From Caballeronia sp. dw_19 (GTDB lineage: Bacteria > Pseudomonadota > Gammaproteobacteria > Burkholderiales > Burkholderiaceae): 64,000 nucleotides of DNA. A program made the translations under genes and the position numbers. Positions 1 through 8,551 of this stretch are shown here, piece by piece. The stretch spans positions 370,079 to 434,078 of the forward strand of contig NZ_JAAVUQ010000002.1 in assembly GCF_018449515.1 (NCBI RefSeq). Direction: 5' to 3'. Position 1 is the first letter of the stretch; every line of letters starts with the position of its first letter. The notes below the pieces were generated by a model. That model saw only the letters and a list, made by a program, of their open reading frames with translations, made no database searches and was not told the DNA's origin.

Positions 1-236
1 TCGGCATCGAGCGTATCAAAACCCGCTGCACGCAACGATGCATGCAGGGCGTCTACATCGAGCGGTTGATGCACTGCGTCGCGGGCTTGCGCATGCGAAA
101 GATTAAACGCAAGCAGCGGCGCCGTCGGCAGGCTGCTGCCCGCCCGGCCCAACGCAATGCGCGCGTTGGTGAAACGGCGCAACGCGTCCCACGGATTGGT
201 GCTGACGGAAGAAGGGGGATCGTCGAAATCGGCCAT
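1..236 (-). CDS. eutC: Ethanolamine ammonia-lyase small subunit, N-terminal part (cut by window edge)
   Basis: Reading the minus strand from the ATG at 236 gives [20 protein letters not shown] followed by [15 protein letters not shown] and [19 protein letters not shown], the typical start of EutC. EutC pairs with EutB to form the adenosylcobalamin-dependent enzyme that splits ethanolamine into acetaldehyde and ammonia. About 78 residues are visible; the remainder lies left of the window. The ATG overlaps the eutB stop by one base (TGATG), so the genes are translationally coupled. The identification rests on the N-terminus plus its position directly after eutB. Confidence 0.93.
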   Translation of the reverse strand, partial: MADFDDPPSSVSTNPWDALRRFTNARIALGRAGSSLPTAPLLAFNLSHAQARDAVHQPLDVDALHASLRAAGFDTLDA

Positions 237-1615
237 CAGGCGCTTATCCATTCAAGCAGCGGTTGCGGTGCGGACTGGTTCAGCAACCTGCCGCGCGAAT
301 CGGCGATTCGCATCGATTCAAGCCAGGCCTCGAACTCCGGCGCGCGCCGCAAGCCGAGCACATTGCGAACATACAGCGCGTCGTGGAACGAGGTGCTTTG
401 ATAGTTCAGCATGATGTCATCCGCGCCGGGAATGCCCATGATGAAATTGACATTGGCGACACCGAGCAGCGTGAGCAGGTTGTCCATGTCGTCCTGATCG
501 GCTTCAGCGTGATTCGTGTAGCAAATGTCGCAACCCATGGGGACACCGAGCAATTTGCCGCAAAAGTGATCTTCCAGTCCGGCGCGAATGATCTGCCGGC
601 CGTCATACAAATACTCGGGGCCGATGAACCCGACCACCGTGTTGACCAGCAGCGGGCTGAACTTGCGGGCGACCGCGTAAGCGCGCACTTCGCAGGTTTG
701 CTGATCGACGCCATGATGGGCGTTGGCGGACAACGCGCTGCCCTGACCGGTTTCGAAATACATCAGGTCGTTGCCAACGGTGCCGCGTTTGAGCGACAAC
801 CCGGCTTCATGCGCTTCCTGAAGCAGCGCCAGCGAGACGCCAAAACTGCTGTTCGCTTTCTCGGTGCCCGCAATCGACTGGAACACGAGATCGACCGGCG
901 CACCTTTCTCGATCGCGGCAATCGTGTTGGTCACATGCGTGAGCACGCATGATTGCGTGGGGACTTCGTAGCGTTGCCGGAAGTCGTCGATCATTACGAG
1001 CAGCGTCGTGATCGCACTCAACGAATCCGATGCCGGATTGATACCGATCACGGCGTCGCCGCAGCCGTACATGAGGCCGTCGAGCATCGATGCGGCAATG
1101 CCCTTGACGTCGTCGGTCGGATGGTTCGGCTGCAAGCGCACCGACAGATGTCCGGGCAAGCCGATCGTATTGCGAAAGCGCGTGATGACCGGCCGTTTTT
1201 TCGCGGCGAGGATCAGGTCCTGGTTGCGCATGAGCTTCGATACGGCCGCGACCATCTCCGGTGTCAGCCCCGCGCTCACGCGGATCAGCGCGGCGGAGTC
1301 GGTGGTGTCCGCGAGCAGCCAGTTGCGGAAATCGCCCACGGTGAGATGCGAAATGTCGGCGAAAGCCTGCGGCGAATGATCGTCGATGATCAGGCGCGTG
1401 ACCTCGTCACTCTCGTACGGGATCACGGCTTCGTTGAGGAAGGTGCGCAACGGCACTTGCGCCAGCGCCATCTTCGCCGCTACGCGTTCTTCTTCGGTAT
1501 CGGCTGTCACGCCTGCCAACTGGTCGCCGGAACGCAGCGGGCTGGCTTTCGCCAGCAACGTCTTCAGGTCGTCGAAACGGTAAGTCCGCAGACCGATGGT
1601 CTCGTTATAGCTCAT
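236..1615 (-). CDS. eutB: Ethanolamine ammonia-lyase large subunit
   Basis: A 459-residue protein with the full length of EutB (about 450-460). It starts [20 protein letters not shown] and holds characteristic EutB blocks such as the region around [20 protein letters not shown] and the segment [20 protein letters not shown] near residue 355-375. It is the catalytic subunit of cytosolic B12-dependent ethanolamine ammonia-lyase, giving acetaldehyde and NH3 from ethanolamine. A good Shine-Dalgarno (AAGGA, 7 nt spacing) precedes the ATG. It is the first gene of a eutBC pair on the minus strand. No carboxysome-type eut genes and no cobalamin riboswitch are visible here, which fits the short beta-proteobacterial eut locus. 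Confidence 0.96.
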   Translation of the reverse strand: MSYNETIGLRTYRFDDLKTLLAKASPLRSGDQLAGVTADTEEERVAAKMALAQVPLRTFLNEAVIPYESDEVTRLIIDDHSPQAFADISHLTVGDFRNWLLADTTDSAALIRVSAGLTPEMVAAVSKLMRNQDLILAAKKRPVITRFRNTIGLPGHLSVRLQPNHPTDDVKGIAASMLDGLMYGCGDAVIGINPASDSLSAITTLLVMIDDFRQRYEVPTQSCVLTHVTNTIAAIEKGAPVDLVFQSIAGTEKANSSFGVSLALLQEAHEAGLSLKRGTVGNDLMYFETGQGSALSANAHHGVDQQTCEVRAYAVARKFSPLLVNTVVGFIGPEYLYDGRQIIRAGLEDHFCGKLLGVPMGCDICYTNHAEADQDDMDNLLTLLGVANVNFIMGIPGADDIMLNYQSTSFHDALYVRNVLGLRRAPEFEAWLESMRIADSRGRLLNQSAPQPLLEWISA

Positions 1616-1945
1616 CGTGTGATCCTTGTTCCAAGGCTTCTCCAGGCACTTATCCTGCGCTCACCGGCCGGGTAGCACATCCGGCATCCGGCATCCGGCC
1701 GGCGAGAGCAGGTTGAGCCGCATCCTTCGGCGATGACCGGGGCCGGTGGCCGATCCAGGCGTCGATCTCGAAGTATGCGGCGAAACGATGAGCAGCCAAA
1801 AATGCGGAAATGGTAATTTGAATGGAGCAGACAGTGTATCCATGCCGGATCGCCGGTCTGGACGGCGCGCCGGGCGCATCGCGACCCGATTTTCCGCATG
1901 CGATAATCGCGCTCTTCCCATCCGGCCACTTTTGCGCGGCGCACC
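1616..1945. other. Divergent intergenic region between eutB and selU, with a 7-bp tandem repeat
   Basis: These 330 bases must hold promoters for the eutBC operon (minus) and selU (plus). A perfect 3x tandem of CATCCGG occupies 1678-1698, about 65 bases upstream of eutB. No other structure is evident, and the long open frames across it lack gene-like content. Confidence 0.5.
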
Positions 1946-3013
1946 TTGAAAAACCTGCTTGTTTCCCTCGATCGCCTGGCCGATTTCGACGAGATCGTCG
2001 ACGTCCGCACGCCGCTCGAATTCGCGGACGACCATATCCCCGGCGCGATCAACGCCCCCGTGCTGAGCAATGAGGAGCGGGTGCTGGTCGGTACGATGTA
2101 CAAGCAGGTGTCGCCGTTCGAAGCGTCCCGCGTGGGCGCTGCGCTGGTCGCGCGCAATATCGCGCAGCACCTCGACACGACCTTTGCCGGCCGGCCGCGC
2201 AACTGGCGTCCGCTGATTTATTGCTGGCGCGGCGGTACCCGGTCCGGCTCCGTTACCACGGTATTCAGCATGATCGGCTGGCAGGCGCGGCAACTGGCGG
2301 GCGGGTATAAGACCTACCGGCGCGCGACGCTCGATACGCTCGACCATTTGCCCGCCACGTTCCGATATATCGCGCTGACAGGCCCCACCGGCAGCGGCAA
2401 AACGCGTCTGTTGCACGCATTGCACGAGGCCGGTGCGCAGACGCTGGATCTGGAACAACTGGCGGCACATCGCGGCTCCCTGCTCGGCGCGTTGCCGGGT
2501 GAGCGGCAACCATCGCAGAAATGGTTCGACACGCTGCTGGTCTGCGCGCTACGCGGCTTCGATCCGGCCCGGCCGGTGTTCGTCGAGGCGGAGAGCAGGC
2601 GGATCGGCACGATCTCCTTGCCCCTCGCGCTGCTGGACACGTTTCACCGCGGCGCGTGTGTCGAGGTCGAGGCAAGCCGCGAGGATCGCGCCACATTCCT
2701 GCTGCACGATTACGCTCATCTTTTCCAGGATCCGGAGTCATTCAAGCAGCAACTGTCGCGGCTGATCGGGCTGCATAGCCGCGAGCGGGTGAGCGGCTGG
2801 CATGCGTTGATCGACGCGGGTCGGGAGGCGGAGCTTGCCCGCGAACTGATCGACCTGCATTACGATCCGGCCTACGCGCGCAGCAGTCACCAGAATTTCA
2901 GCGAATTGCCGCACGCCACGCACATGCTGTTCCGGCCGAACGACGCCGATGTGGTCGAGCAGGCAAGGGTGCTGCTGGCACGGCTTGAGGCCGTGCCAGT
3001 TACCTCAGCCTGA
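1946..3013 (+). CDS. selU: tRNA 2-selenouridine synthase (rhodanese plus P-loop)
   Basis: A 355-residue protein with the two-part architecture of SelU/MnmH/YbbB. The N-terminal rhodanese domain runs to about residue 130, with the catalytic-loop cysteine in YCWRGGTRSGS. It is followed by a P-loop NTPase domain with GPTGSGKT near residue 145. The enzyme converts 2-thiouridine at the wobble position of Lys, Glu and Gln tRNAs to 2-selenouridine, using selenophosphate from SelD. The start is taken as TTG at 1946; no in-frame ATG lies close by, so the exact start is uncertain. A permease gene follows 39 bases downstream on the same strand and probably shares the transcript. selD is not in the window. 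Confidence 0.92.
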   Translation: MKNLLVSLDRLADFDEIVDVRTPLEFADDHIPGAINAPVLSNEERVLVGTMYKQVSPFEASRVGAALVARNIAQHLDTTFAGRPRNWRPLIYCWRGGTRSGSVTTVFSMIGWQARQLAGGYKTYRRATLDTLDHLPATFRYIALTGPTGSGKTRLLHALHEAGAQTLDLEQLAAHRGSLLGALPGERQPSQKWFDTLLVCALRGFDPARPVFVEAESRRIGTISLPLALLDTFHRGACVEVEASREDRATFLLHDYAHLFQDPESFKQQLSRLIGLHSRERVSGWHALIDAGREAELARELIDLHYDPAYARSSHQNFSELPHATHMLFRPNDADVVEQARVLLARLEAVPVTSA

Positions 3014-3052
3014 TGCCGTTTCAATCCAATCCAATACAAACTACCCAAGACC

Positions 3053-4108
3053 ATGCAATCCACTCTTCGACAACCCCGCGTCGCGCTCGGCTGGATCACG
3101 TTCCTGCTGATCGCGGTCGTGGGCCTGTTTTACGTCAAATGGTTTCCTTACTACAACCGTGCGTTCGTGGCGGCCAGTCAGCATTCCATTGGCAAATCAA
3201 TCCTGATGGGCACCGCCGCGAGCGCGCCCGCGCCGTCGTGGCAGGCGGCTATCGACTATGCGATTGCCTACGGCAAGGCGATCTGGCAGGCGATGGTGCT
3301 GGGGCTTTTGCTCGGCTCGGCGGTGCAGGCGTTGATACCGCCGCAATGGGTGGCGCGCGCGCTCGGCAAGAGTGGCTTCGGCAGCGTGGTGAACGGCGGC
3401 CTGATGTCGCTGCCGGGCATGATGTGCACCTGCTGCGCAGCGCCGGTGGTGGCTGGCCTGCGGGCGCGTCAGGCGGCGCCGGGAGCGGCTATCGCGTTCT
3501 GGCTCGGTAACACTGTACTTAACCCGGCCACGCTGATTTTCATGGGCTTCGTGCTCGGCTGGCAATGGATGGGACTGCGGCTCGCGCTTGGCGTACTGAT
3601 GGTGTTCGGCCTGGGTTATGCCGTGAACCGGATGGTGACGCCCAAGGAAGCTGAAGCGTCACGCATCGAGATGGCGAAGCTGGTCACAACGGAAGATCCG
3701 GGTACGGCATTCACGCGCTGGGTTCGCATTCTCGGACGCATGACGATCCGGCTTGTACCCGAATACATCGTGCTCGTGCTGGTGCTTGGTGCCGCGCGGG
3801 CGTGGCTGTTTCCGCATATTGGTCCGAATATCGACAATAGCGTGCTGTGGATTGTGGGACTTGCTATTGCCGGCACGTTGTTCGTGATCCCGACAGCGGG
3901 CGAAGTGCCGATCATCCAGGCAATGCTGTCGCTCGGCATGTCCGTCGGTCCCGCAGGCGCGTTGCTGATGACGCTGCCGCCGGTCAGCTTGCCGTCGGTC
4001 GCGATGCTCGGCCGTTCTTTTCCGCCGCGCGTACTGACGTTCGTGGCCGTTGCGGTGGTGGGATTCGGGATTGTCGCGGGGCTGCTTGCTGTGGCGCTGG
4101 GGTTCTAG
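3053..4108 (+). CDS. UPF0718/ArsP-like integral membrane permease
   Basis: A 351-residue, strongly hydrophobic protein with about eight to ten membrane segments. The signature block LPGMMCTCCAAPVVAGLRAR and the following FWLGNTVLNPATL match the predicted-permease family that includes the organoarsenical exporter ArsP (Pfam ArsP_1). A second similar half contains IPTAGEVPIIQAMLSLG, suggesting an internal repeat. The substrate is unknown; the CTCC motif suggests thiol chemistry with a soft anion or metalloid. The gene follows selU by 39 bases and ends in a strong terminator, so the two appear to be one operon. A selenium-related role is an inference from that pairing only. Confidence 0.8.
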   Translation: MQSTLRQPRVALGWITFLLIAVVGLFYVKWFPYYNRAFVAASQHSIGKSILMGTAASAPAPSWQAAIDYAIAYGKAIWQAMVLGLLLGSAVQALIPPQWVARALGKSGFGSVVNGGLMSLPGMMCTCCAAPVVAGLRARQAAPGAAIAFWLGNTVLNPATLIFMGFVLGWQWMGLRLALGVLMVFGLGYAVNRMVTPKEAEASRIEMAKLVTTEDPGTAFTRWVRILGRMTIRLVPEYIVLVLVLGAARAWLFPHIGPNIDNSVLWIVGLAIAGTLFVIPTAGEVPIIQAMLSLGMSVGPAGALLMTLPPVSLPSVAMLGRSFPPRVLTFVAVAVVGFGIVAGLLAVALGF

Positions 4109-4143
4109 GCGCGCGTGATGTAATTCGTAGCGTCCACGACACG

Positions 4144-4184
4144 AGAGGCCGGTTTCAACGCGAGTTGAAACCGGCCTCTTTTTC
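4144..4184 (+). terminator. Intrinsic terminator after the selU-permease operon
   Basis: A perfect 16-bp stem (arms 4144-4159 and 4164-4179) closes a GCGA tetraloop and is followed by a run of T (4179-4183). It lies between the convergent permease and DUF2474 genes, so it can serve the plus-strand operon and, less well, the minus strand. Confidence 0.93.
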
Positions 4185-4247
4185 ATGAGTATGAGTATCA
4201 GCCGCTCATTGCAGCGGGTGCGCGCGGCTGAATGCTCCTGCCATGTT

Positions 4248-4442
4248 CTAGTGCGTAGCCGCCTGAATCAGCAGCTTGAACGGCAGCGCCAGCAGCATCG
4301 CGCCACCTACGCCGACGCACCAGAGCGCGACGAACCACAACGTACTCTTGAGCCGCGAACCCTTGCGGCGCTTGTTGTCAGTCGCAGTATCGGTATCAGT
4401 ATCGGTTTCAGCATCGGTCTTAGTGATAGTGATGTTCGCCAT
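4248..4442 (-). CDS. DUF2474 small membrane subunit of cytochrome bd-type oxidase (CydX/CioZ-like)
   Basis: A 64-residue protein with one C-terminal transmembrane helix (about residues 34-60, LWFVALWCVGVGGAMLLALP). It matches the DUF2474 proteins encoded directly after cydB/cioB that act as small accessory subunits of bd oxidases. The gene overlaps cydB by 23 bases. Its N-terminal third is low complexity (TDAETDTDTDTATD), encoded by imperfect TATCGG/TATCAG repeats at about 4388-4425. Family members are usually 35-50 residues, so this acidic extension looks like local repeat expansion. Confidence 0.82.
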   Translation of the reverse strand: MANITITKTDAETDTDTDTATDNKRRKGSRLKSTLWFVALWCVGVGGAMLLALPFKLLIQAATH

Positions 4443-5421
4443 GGCGCACCTTGCCGCGAAAAACCCAGTAACCCAGCGTCGTGTACGCGATGATCACGGG
4501 CAAGATCACCGCCGCGCCAATGAGCGTGAACATCTGGCTCGAATGCGGAGCCGCGAGTTCCCAGAGCGACACGCCGGGGAAGATGGCATGGGGCGAAATG
4601 CTCGCCACCAGGCCGCTATAACCGAGCAGCACGAACGCCAGCGCCATCATGAACGGCCGTGTTTCGTGCCGTGAACGGATGGACCGGCGCATCAGCCATG
4701 CACACGCAACTACAAGCACGGGTACCGGCAGGAATCGATAGAACCAGGGGGTATCGAACCAGCGCGTTGCAATGCCCGCGTCCTGCAGCGGTGTCCAGAT
4801 ACTGACGACCGCAATGGTCCCGAGTTGCAGCAGCGTCAGCGGCCACACGATCCGGTAAAAGCGGCGTTGCAGATCGCCTTCCGTTTTTGCGATCAGCCAG
4901 CAGCAGCCCAGCAGCGCATAGGTGACCACGAGCGCGAGTCCGGTGAACATGCTGAACGGGGTGAACCAGGTGAAGGCATCGCCGGAAAAACGGCCGTCCG
5001 TGACTGGAATGCCATTGAGAAATGCGCCGAGCGTCACGCCCTGGAAGAACGTCGCACCCGCCGATCCGCCGATAAACGCAAGATCCCACATGTGCTTTGT
5101 ACGAGTCGCCTTCGATCTGATCTCGAACGTAACGCCGCGAAAGATCAGGCAGACCAGCATGAACATCAACGGCAGATAAAGCCCCGACAGCACGGTTGAA
5201 TAGATCATCGGGAACGCGGCGAACAGGCCCGCGCCGCCCAGCACGAGCCAGGTCTCATTACCGTCCCAGACCGGTGCGACGGTGTTCATCATGACGTCGC
5301 GATCACGCTCCTCGGGGAAGAATGGAAACAGGATGCCGATGCCGAGATCGAAGCCATCGAGCACGACATACATCAGCACACCCAGCGCGATGATCGCGGC
5401 CCACGTCAGGGACAAGTCCAT
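4420..5421 (-). CDS. cydB: Cytochrome bd-type ubiquinol oxidase subunit II
   Basis: A 333-residue membrane protein starting MDLSLTWAAIIALGVLMYVV with VLDGFDLGIGILFPF just after, the diagnostic CydB/CioB start. WDGNETWLVLGGAGLFAAFP follows near residue 52. It forms the oxidase with CydA in the inner membrane. The start at 5421 is chosen because it has AAGGAG five bases upstream and sits one base after the cydA stop; an upstream in-frame start at 5598 would only add non-conserved residues. cydA, cydB and the DUF2474 gene form one minus-strand operon. Confidence 0.94.
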   Translation of the reverse strand: MDLSLTWAAIIALGVLMYVVLDGFDLGIGILFPFFPEERDRDVMMNTVAPVWDGNETWLVLGGAGLFAAFPMIYSTVLSGLYLPLMFMLVCLIFRGVTFEIRSKATRTKHMWDLAFIGGSAGATFFQGVTLGAFLNGIPVTDGRFSGDAFTWFTPFSMFTGLALVVTYALLGCCWLIAKTEGDLQRRFYRIVWPLTLLQLGTIAVVSIWTPLQDAGIATRWFDTPWFYRFLPVPVLVVACAWLMRRSIRSRHETRPFMMALAFVLLGYSGLVASISPHAIFPGVSLWELAAPHSSQMFTLIGAAVILPVIIAYTTLGYWVFRGKVRHGEHHYH

Positions 5422-5422
5422 C

Positions 5423-6862
5423 TCATGCTCCTTCGATTGAATGTGTCGCGGCGGACAGCGGCCGGCGCGCGGTAAGGTTGTCGTCGTCCATGCGCGGTGC
5501 GTGCGTGATCGTGCCGTGCGTGCCGGGCAATGCCGGGCCGGTTCTAAGCAGTTTGAGCAGGTAGTAGATGCCGGTACCGAACACGAGCGTATAAACAATC
5601 ACGAAGATCAGCAGCGTCACGCCCACTTGTTGCGCTGTAACCGGCGACACGGCCTGCGCCGTGCGCATCACGCCGTACACCACCCACGGCTGACGACCCG
5701 CTTCCGTCGTCACCCAGCCGGCGAGCAGCGAGATGAAACCCGACGGTCCCATCACGAGCACGAAGCGCTGGAACATCTTCGATTCGAACAGGTTATTTTT
5801 TCGCCGTAGTACGAAGCCGGCCACGCTCATCAGGATCATCAGGACACCAAGCCCGGCCATGATTCGGAAGCTCCAGAACACGATGGTCGAGTTCGGCCGA
5901 TCCTCTTTCGGAAACGACTTGAGCCCGCGGATTTCACCGTCCCAGCTATGCGTGAGGATCAGGCTGCCCAAGTGCGGAATCGACACGGCGTATTTCGTGG
6001 TTTCGGCTTCCATGTCCGGGATGCCGAAGAGGTTCAGCGCCGTGCCGCCTTTCTCCGTATCCCACAGGCCTTCAATGGCCGCGATCTTGGCCGGTTGATA
6101 TTCGCGCGTGTTGAGGCCGTGCTGGTCGCCGACCATGGCCTGAAGCGGGGTGAGCACCAGCAACAGCCAGAGCGACATCGAAAACATCTTCTTGATGGCC
6201 GGGTCCTTGCGTCCTTTCAGCAAGTGATAAGCCGCGCAAGCGGCCACCACGAGCGCCGCGACAATGAACGCCGCGATCGCCATATGCGAAAGCCGGTACG
6301 GAAACGACGGGTTGAAAATGATCTTGAACCAGCTCACCGGCACGACATGATCGCCTTCGATACGAAACCCCTGTGGCGTCTGCATCCAGCTATTCGATGC
6401 AAGAATCCAGAAGGTCGAGATCAGCGTGCCGATGGCGACCATCAGCGTGGCGCCGAAGTGCGCTTTCGGTCCGACTTTGTTCCAGCCGAACAGCATGATG
6501 CCGAGGAATCCCGCTTCCAGGAAAAACGCGGTCATCACTTCATAGGCGAGCAGCGGGCCGGTGATCGGGCCGGCAAAGCTCGAAAAGCCGCCCCAGTTGG
6601 TGCCGAATTCGTAGCTCATCACGACACCGGACACCACGCCCATGCCGAACGCGACGGCGAACACCTTCGACCAGAAGAGGCACAACTCCTTGTAGACCGG
6701 CTTACCGGTTTTGAGCCAGGCCCCTTCGAGCACAGCGATAAAACTCGCCAGCCCGATGCTCAGCGCCGGGAAAACGATGTGAAAAGAAACCGTAAAAGCG
6801 AACTGGATACGCGCTAGATCGAGCGCTTGCTGAGTGGCATGCATGGCAGGTTGTGCAGCCAT
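5423..6862 (-). CDS. cydA: Cytochrome bd-type (cyanide-insensitive class) ubiquinol oxidase subunit I
   Basis: A 479-residue multispanning protein. The axial histidine of haem b595 is visible at about H28 (FTVSFHIVFPALS), and the GWVTTEAGRQPWVVYGVMRT block lies in the C-terminal third. The quinol-binding loop begins GDQHGLNTREYQPAKIAAIE and lacks the long insertion of E. coli CydA. That short loop is typical of the CioA/cyanide-insensitive group. The enzyme oxidises ubiquinol and reduces oxygen to water with high affinity. No strong ribosome site precedes the ATG at 6862; an alternative ATG lies six codons in (6844). First gene of the operon. Confidence 0.94.
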   Translation of the reverse strand: MAAQPAMHATQQALDLARIQFAFTVSFHIVFPALSIGLASFIAVLEGAWLKTGKPVYKELCLFWSKVFAVAFGMGVVSGVVMSYEFGTNWGGFSSFAGPITGPLLAYEVMTAFFLEAGFLGIMLFGWNKVGPKAHFGATLMVAIGTLISTFWILASNSWMQTPQGFRIEGDHVVPVSWFKIIFNPSFPYRLSHMAIAAFIVAALVVAACAAYHLLKGRKDPAIKKMFSMSLWLLLVLTPLQAMVGDQHGLNTREYQPAKIAAIEGLWDTEKGGTALNLFGIPDMEAETTKYAVSIPHLGSLILTHSWDGEIRGLKSFPKEDRPNSTIVFWSFRIMAGLGVLMILMSVAGFVLRRKNNLFESKMFQRFVLVMGPSGFISLLAGWVTTEAGRQPWVVYGVMRTAQAVSPVTAQQVGVTLLIFVIVYTLVFGTGIYYLLKLLRTGPALPGTHGTITHAPRMDDDNLTARRPLSAATHSIEGA

Positions 6863-7304
6863 CGCGGGCGCGCTCGAAACGAGCTCGCGGGCGGGCGCTG
6901 GTTGGTTGGACTGAGTACGACGGAAGCGACTCTAAGCCAGTTTTTGAGATGAATGGTGCGGCGCGGCAGGGGGCAGGAATGTGCGGAAATGTCGCAATTT
7001 TTAGGATGGGTGATCTGTAACTAGCTGTTTATAAATTGTTTTTTTGAGAGATCGGATTAATGTCTAAAACGGCCGGCCTTCCAATTCCGCGACAATCAAC
7101 CGCACTGCGTCAAAGACGGTCCGCCGCGTGGAGGCGGCGAAGGGCGCGTTTGGCGCGTAGCATGCCGCGAGGTTATCAGCGCGATTCTCCGGTGGTGTGC
7201 CGGCATACGCCGGGTACCATGACGGAACAGCATCGCAGGCGTTTTCCGGGCCGGAATAACCGCTCTGCAGCAAAGCCAACCAAACACCGCGACGGAGAAA
7301 AACC
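6863..7304. other. Divergent intergenic region between cydA and the metallopeptidase gene
   Basis: About 440 bases. An AT-rich stretch at roughly 7000-7060 is the best candidate for the cydA promoter zone. I could not find a convincing FNR/ANR-type palindrome. Open frames across it look like spurious high-GC frames. Confidence 0.4.
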
Positions 7305-8216
7305 ATGCGTCTTGATGACGAAGCAGAGAGCCGCAATGTGGAGGACCGGCGTGGGGCCGGGGGCGGAGGACTTCGCATTGGCGGTGGGCGCTCGATTGGT
7401 ATCGGCACGATTGTGGTGGCGTTGGCGGCCGCCTATTTTTTCGGTATCGATCCCATGCTGATCCTGAGCGGCGGTTCGACCGGGCAGAGTGGTTCATACA
7501 GTCAGCAGCAGACGCAGACGCAGCAACGGCAGATGGACCCGCGCGCTCAGCCGCAGGCAAGCGCGAGCGATCAAGACGCCGTGTTCGTGCGCCGGGTGCT
7601 CGGCAACACCGAACGCACGTGGCAGCAGATTTTCCGGACTCGCTACAACCAGGATTACCCGGCGCCCAAGCTCGTCCTCTTCACCGGCGGCACCGCGACC
7701 GCGTGCGGAACCGGTCAGTCAGCCATGGGGCCGTTCTATTGCCCGAACGACCGGACGGTGTACATCGACTTGTCGTTCTATCGGGAGTTGCGCGACCGCT
7801 TTGGTGCGGGCGGAGATTTTGCGCAGGCGTACGTGATTGCGCACGAAGTCGGCCACCATGTGCAGAACGTGCTGGGCATCATGAATAAAGTCGAGACCGC
7901 CCGGCAACGGATGTCGCGGGAACAGGCGAACCAGTTGTCGGTGCGTGTCGAGTTGCAGGCGGATTGTTTCGCGGGCGTCTGGGCCAACGTGGCGCAGAGG
8001 AACAACGCGAAGCTGATCGAGCCCGGTGACTTCCAGGAAGGGCTGAACGCGGCGGGAGCAATAGGCGACGACCGGTTGCAGAAGGAGACGCAGGGACGCG
8101 TGGTTCCGGAAGCGTTTACGCACGGCACGAGCGCGCAGCGGCAGCGCTGGTTGAATCGCGGACTGGCGACGGGCGATCTGGGACAGTGCGACACATTCGG
8201 CGCCAGAACGCTCTGA
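7305..8216 (+). CDS. ypfJ: Neutral zinc metallopeptidase family protein (YpfJ-like)
   Basis: A 303-residue protein with a glycine-rich N-terminus (GAGGGGLRIGGG), one membrane anchor at about residues 30-55 (GIGTIVVALAAAYFFG), a Q/T-rich linker, and then a conserved domain of the zinc-peptidase (Pfam Zn_peptidase) family. The HEVGHH zinc site is in YVIAHEVGHHVQNVLGIM, and ELQADCFAGVWA supplies the third ligand region. It is probably a membrane-anchored protein facing the periplasm. Physiological substrates of this family are poorly known. GGAG seven bases before the ATG supports the start. It appears monocistronic. Confidence 0.9.
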   Translation: MRLDDEAESRNVEDRRGAGGGGLRIGGGRSIGIGTIVVALAAAYFFGIDPMLILSGGSTGQSGSYSQQQTQTQQRQMDPRAQPQASASDQDAVFVRRVLGNTERTWQQIFRTRYNQDYPAPKLVLFTGGTATACGTGQSAMGPFYCPNDRTVYIDLSFYRELRDRFGAGGDFAQAYVIAHEVGHHVQNVLGIMNKVETARQRMSREQANQLSVRVELQADCFAGVWANVAQRNNAKLIEPGDFQEGLNAAGAIGDDRLQKETQGRVVPEAFTHGTSAQRQRWLNRGLATGDLGQCDTFGARTL

Positions 8217-8551
8217 GTGCTGCGTTTTGCCAGCAGCCGCATGACGCAATTTTCAATGCGAAGGCGCTCGCACGTTCGGCGCTTTGTTCATGAAAGACCG
8301 TGAAACAGTAGTGAAAACCGCTATTTCGACGGATAATTCGGGCAGAACGCGCAGCGCAGAACTTACAAATACTGACGGCGCGGCTTTACGCCAATTTATA
8401 GAATTCCGGCTTTCAAATCGATCATGACCCGAACGGCTTTCGATCTGCCGAACGCGCTACGGGTCAAGCGATCCAGCCGGCCAGCGGCACGGATTCAGGT
8501 GTTCCAGCTGAATCCGTGCCGCTGGCGAAATAAAGGTCCCATAGCATCCCC
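8217..8551. other. Intergenic region upstream of waaC
   Basis: About 335 bases with moderate AT content around 8290-8410, probably containing the waaC promoter. The last 75 bases hold a very strong perfect inverted repeat, listed separately. Nothing else was recognised. Confidence 0.4.
8480..8526. promoter_or_regulatory. Perfect 19-bp inverted repeat just upstream of waaC
   Basis: Arms 8480-8498 and 8508-8526 are perfectly complementary over 19 bp around a 9-base loop. There is no T-run afterwards, so a simple intrinsic terminator is unlikely. The hairpin ends 25 bases before the waaC ATG, and the only purine-rich stretch between them (AAAGG, about 8532-8536) is far from the start codon. It could be a leader structure that affects waaC translation, a binding site, or a terminator for upstream transcription lacking a U-tract. 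Confidence 0.7.

Noticed and set aside
236..1675. Plus-strand open frames opposite eutB and elsewhere opposite long genes
   Set aside because: They are antisense shadows of well-supported genes with high-GC codon bias and carry no recognisable domains.
1616..1945. Cobalamin riboswitch upstream of the B12-dependent eutBC
   Set aside because: I found no B12-box-like sequence or the expected multi-stem arrangement in this 330-base region.
6863..7304. FNR/ANR box controlling cydA
   Set aside because: Several TTGA-like words occur, but none forms the TTGAT-N4-ATCAA palindrome convincingly.
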